From Candidatus Villigracilis affinis (GTDB lineage: Bacteria > Chloroflexota > Anaerolineae > Anaerolineales > Villigracilaceae): a stretch of 64,000 bases of DNA. Location of the stretch: assembly GCA_016718275.1 (NCBI GenBank), contig JADKEA010000019.1:496001-560000 (forward strand), read 5' to 3'. Numbering within the stretch: the first letter of the stretch is position 1; every line of letters begins with the position of its first letter. Shown here piece after piece: positions 61,707 through 64,000 of the stretch. Position numbers and translations under genes: made by a program. The notes under the pieces were generated by a model. That model was not told where the DNA came from. It saw nothing but the letters and a program-made list of their open reading frames with translations, and did not search any database.

Positions 61707-62563
61707 GGGAAAAAGGTGGGGATGGCGGTGGGCAGGACGCTTTCGTTGTTCATGAAGCAGAGAATGCCCTGGGTCACGCCTTCGGCGACCAGCGGCGTAT
61801 CTTCCGTGAGAATTTCGCGGTCGAGGTTGAGGAAGCCTGTTTCAATGATGGCGGTGATGGTGTTGGGATCGATTTCGGAGAAGGCGTGATATTCGCGCAT
61901 ATCGCCAGTGATGCTGTTGGCGTGGAAGATCATGCCGGTGATGCGTTCGTAACGGTCTACGAGGCAGGAGTTCAGGCGTTGGGCGCGGTTGACATCGCGC
62001 GTTTCAAGTGAGGACGCCACTTTGAAGCCCGTCGCTTCATCGTTGACGTATTCGCATGAGTCGTTGTGAATGGAAACGAGCGCCACGGCGCGGTAGCCGT
62101 TGAGACGCGTATCGAATTCGTTGAGCAGATCCACCTGATAACCTTGCGCTTCGAGGCTTTTTTGCACAAGGGTGGCGATCTCAAAATTGACGTCGGCTTC
62201 TTTCAGATCCACCTCGCCGTTTTCGTCGTAGCAGACTGCGCCCGAGTCGTTTCCATTGTGACCTGCGACGATTCCGATCCTTAACTGGGGCTGGGGCGAA
62301 GTGATGACGGTGTTCTGCCCCGCCTGCGGAGTGAGGATGAGGTTGAGCTGGTCTTGCAAATTGCTGGCGAACAGGCTGTTGGGAGTCCATGCGGTGAAGA
62401 GGGTCGCCAGCAACACAGCGACTCCCAGTGTGGTGGCAAAGGCATTCACCGCGCGCGGCTTGCGGACGGCAGGCTTGGCCTGTGGAGCCTCGCGCACCTC
62501 TTGTTCGGGCGCGGGCGGTTTTGATTCAGTTTCAGGAATGGGCTGCGGGTTTGTAGATTCCAT
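61703..62563 (-). CDS. N-acetylmuramoyl-L-alanine amidase (Amidase_3)
   Basis: A 286-aa membrane-anchored amidase. N-terminal Pro-rich cytoplasmic part, TM helix (ATTLGVAVLLATLFTAW), then the zinc amidase: GHNG, the KEADVNFE glutamate, VSIHNDS, and the catalytic IETGFLN. It cleaves the bond between N-acetylmuramate and L-Ala. Translational coupling to paralogue 4 suggests joint action on the wall. Confidence 0.9.
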   Translation of the reverse strand: MESTNPQPIPETESKPPAPEQEVREAPQAKPAVRKPRAVNAFATTLGVAVLLATLFTAWTPNSLFASNLQDQLNLILTPQAGQNTVITSPQPQLRIGIVAGHNGNDSGAVCYDENGEVDLKEADVNFEIATLVQKSLEAQGYQVDLLNEFDTRLNGYRAVALVSIHNDSCEYVNDEATGFKVASSLETRDVNRAQRLNSCLVDRYERITGMIFHANSITGDMREYHAFSEIDPNTITAIIETGFLNLDREILTEDTPLVAEGVTQGILCFMNNESVLPTAIPTFFP

Positions 62564-62615
62564 GTTCTATGGCGTAATCTTACCGCAAAAACGGGCAGTG
62601 AGAAAAAGGCTTGGC

Positions 62616-62777
62616 CTAAAATTTGTATGCGGGTTTGCTTGCTTTATGTTGCTGTAGAGGAGTTGTCCATAGATCGCCGCCGGGGACGGCGGCTTGAGCG
62701 GGGGAAAAGATAGAAGGAATCAAAAACAGAACCAATACTTTCCAAATAAATCGTTCGCCATTGAAATTCGTGCTCAT
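62616..62777 (-). CDS. Short exported peptide or truncated gene
   Basis: A 53-aa frame starting at ATG 62777 with the strong ribosome site AAGGAGAT 6 nt upstream. It begins with a signal peptide (FIWKVLVLFLIPSIFSPAQA) followed by about 23 residues (VPGGDLWTTPLQQ...). The strong start signal supports translation; the short mature part suggests a truncated gene. Function unknown. Confidence 0.5.
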   Translation of the reverse strand: MSTNFNGERFIWKVLVLFLIPSIFSPAQAAVPGGDLWTTPLQQHKASKPAYKF

Positions 62778-62820
62778 TGCAGATCTCCTTAGTTTACAGA
62801 ATACTTCATTCATGCAGCTA

Positions 62821-64000
62821 CTACTTTGGTTTGATAAACGTAGAAGGATCGAAACTATATGTAAGGATCTTCCCGCCAATGATTTCTCCCATGAGGGTGG
62901 TAATGTTTTCATCTTTTACATTGGCATAAAAGAAATGGTTGGCATCAACCCACTTTAGAAAGTATCCACCGATACGAATATGTGGGCCATCGATGCCAGC
63001 TAAATAGTAGGGGTTATAAGCGATGTATTTACTGTCTGGGCTCCATGGAGAGAGTTCCATAAAGCATGTCCCCCCCTCAAACAACTGCGTGCTTCCATTA
63101 TCGAGATTTCCCATGTAGCCATCGTAGAAAATCCACTTACCGTCCGGTGATACTCTGACGATATCGAAACACCCTCCTGCCCTCCTTGCTGGAGACGGGT
63201 CAAATGGTATTTGAACTGATACATTATTCGCAACTGCATAATGCCAGACTGTAAAAGTCACATGCACAGGAAAGCCAATCCCAAATTTGGGCGCATCCGG
63301 AATCGTAAGGATGAGCCCGCTTGAATCGGGAAGCCAGTTTTGTACCGGAAATATCTCGACAGGGGTGCTGGGTGTGTAGGGTAGGATATTGTTACGAATA
63401 ACATTGCCGTTTATGTCGTATATATCCATATGCCCGGGCGCAAATACCGATACCATTCTCCCGTCAGGAGAGATTTTGAAAATTCCGTTACGGTTATATT
63501 GCCTGGTCTCGCCTGGGTGTATAAATTCCACTATTTCACCCGTATCTGTGTCTACAAGATAAAGTCCAATGGAACAGGGGGGATTGTATTCCTCCGAACC
63601 GCACAGGCGGGTATTGAATAACAATTTGTGGGTGCCAGGTACAAAGGTGGGTAAATATGTCTTCGTTCCTTTTCCTAATGTATCAAGCCATTGCTCTGTG
63701 ATGAGTCCCTGTTCCTTGCTTCCATCTGTGTTAATTGAGTAAATGTTCAGGTACTCTTTATCAGAAAGTTCCCTTTGGGTGGTAAAAATAGAGCCGTTTT
63801 TACGAGTAAAAACGATCTTACGGTTATCATCTGAAACTATTGGAAAATGAGGTTCCTCACCACCATGAGTTAACTGGGCTGGCGAATTGTTCCCATCTTG
63901 AAAATATAAATCTCCGTCTTTTCTAAAAATTAGGATATATCCATCAAGCGGGAATGACGATGGCGGCGTTGGGGTAAATGTGACTGGAGTCTCTGTCGGC
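62821..64000 (-). CDS. TolB/WD40-like beta-propeller protein, partial
   Basis: The frame runs through the right edge of the window, at least 393 residues, with the N-terminus missing. It opens at the edge with a Thr/Pro linker (TETPVTFTPTPPSS), typical of a lipoprotein. Then follow blades of TolB/WD40 type: DGYILIFRKDGDLYFQDG, FKISPDGRMVSVFAPG, VRVSPDGKWIFYDGYMG, LSPWSPDSKYIAYNPYY. An ORF start at 63624 is not a real start, since coding continues upstream. The role is probably ligand or protein binding outside the cell. Confidence 0.8.
   Translation of the reverse strand, partial: PTETPVTFTPTPPSSFPLDGYILIFRKDGDLYFQDGNNSPAQLTHGGEEPHFPIVSDDNRKIVFTRKNGSIFTTQRELSDKEYLNIYSINTDGSKEQGLITEQWLDTLGKGTKTYLPTFVPGTHKLLFNTRLCGSEEYNPPCSIGLYLVDTDTGEIVEFIHPGETRQYNRNGIFKISPDGRMVSVFAPGHMDIYDINGNVIRNNILPYTPSTPVEIFPVQNWLPDSSGLILTIPDAPKFGIGFPVHVTFTVWHYAVANNVSVQIPFDPSPARRAGGCFDIVRVSPDGKWIFYDGYMGNLDNGSTQLFEGGTCFMELSPWSPDSKYIAYNPYYLAGIDGPHIRIGGYFLKWVDANHFFYANVKDENITTLMGEIIGGKILTYSFDPSTFIKPK

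Noticed and set aside
1..64000. CRISPR array, prophage or integrative element
   Set aside because: No regularly spaced direct repeats, integrase, phage structural genes or att-like duplication beside tRNA-Pro were seen.

Overview
The window looks like a chromosomal segment of a bacterium of the phylum Chloroflexota, most likely class Anaerolineae. This is inferred from gene content and style (Thr/Pro-rich lipoprotein linkers, beta-propeller sensor kinases, a PfkB-ParA-ParB cluster, tandem L,D-transpeptidases), not from a marker tree. Heme A synthase and a type II NADH dehydrogenase suggest a capacity for aerobic respiration. There is no rRNA, CRISPR array, phage or intact transposase gene. 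One tRNA, tRNA-Pro(TGG), is present.

Layout. 0.1-2.7 kb: PfkB kinase, ParA, ParB. 2.7-3.6 kb: decayed coding sequence. 3.7-5.3 kb: YtcJ-like amidohydrolase. 5.4-11.3 kb: two histidine kinases, an OmpR-type regulator, a receiver-TadZ/CpaE protein, a small unknown protein and a CpaF/TadA ATPase, which read as a signalling module attached to a Tad-type pilus or secretion motor. 11.5-15.9 kb: double-XRE regulator, TPR protein, GNAT, V4R-type sensor, monoacylglycerol-lipase-like hydrolase, DsbA-like thioredoxin. 15.9-20.4 kb: NarL-type regulator and a large beta-propeller kinase broken by one frameshift. 20.7-28.7 kb: a complete family-5 (Opp/Dpp-like) ABC importer with a DinB-like gene inside. 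28.8-37 kb (minus): heme A synthase, TPR protein, DNA polymerase I, and an unusual receiver-like/Roadblock-like/IS200-like fusion protein. 37-47.6 kb (plus): metabolic and membrane genes including an alpha-amylase and a MalF/MalG-like fused permease. 47.7-52.7 kb: NDH-2, membrane protein, MBL hydrolase, GalE, esterase, tRNA-Pro. 52.9-55.5 kb: small protein, NERD-like membrane protein, GT2, RNase HII. 55.5-64 kb (minus): cell-envelope cluster with LysM protein, LURP-one-like protein, four YkuD L,D-transpeptidases, an Amidase_3 amidase and a partial TolB-like beta-propeller protein.

Most notable items. (1) The ABC importer's solute-binding lipoprotein appears circularly permuted: the normally C-terminal lobe comes first. 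(2) A protein joins a receiver-like domain, a Roadblock/LC7-like domain and an IS200/Y1 transposase-like domain that has lost its HUH histidines but keeps the tyrosine. (3) A histidine kinase next to the Tad-type ATPase carries an N-terminal MshEN-like domain (two R/L-G...Q motifs), hinting at c-di-GMP input. (4) An 87-88 bp MITE-like element with 12-13 bp terminal inverted repeats occurs twice, with solo ends elsewhere. Several frameshifts at short homopolymers and a 14-G run suggest either recent gene decay or residual indel errors in the assembly; raw reads would settle this.
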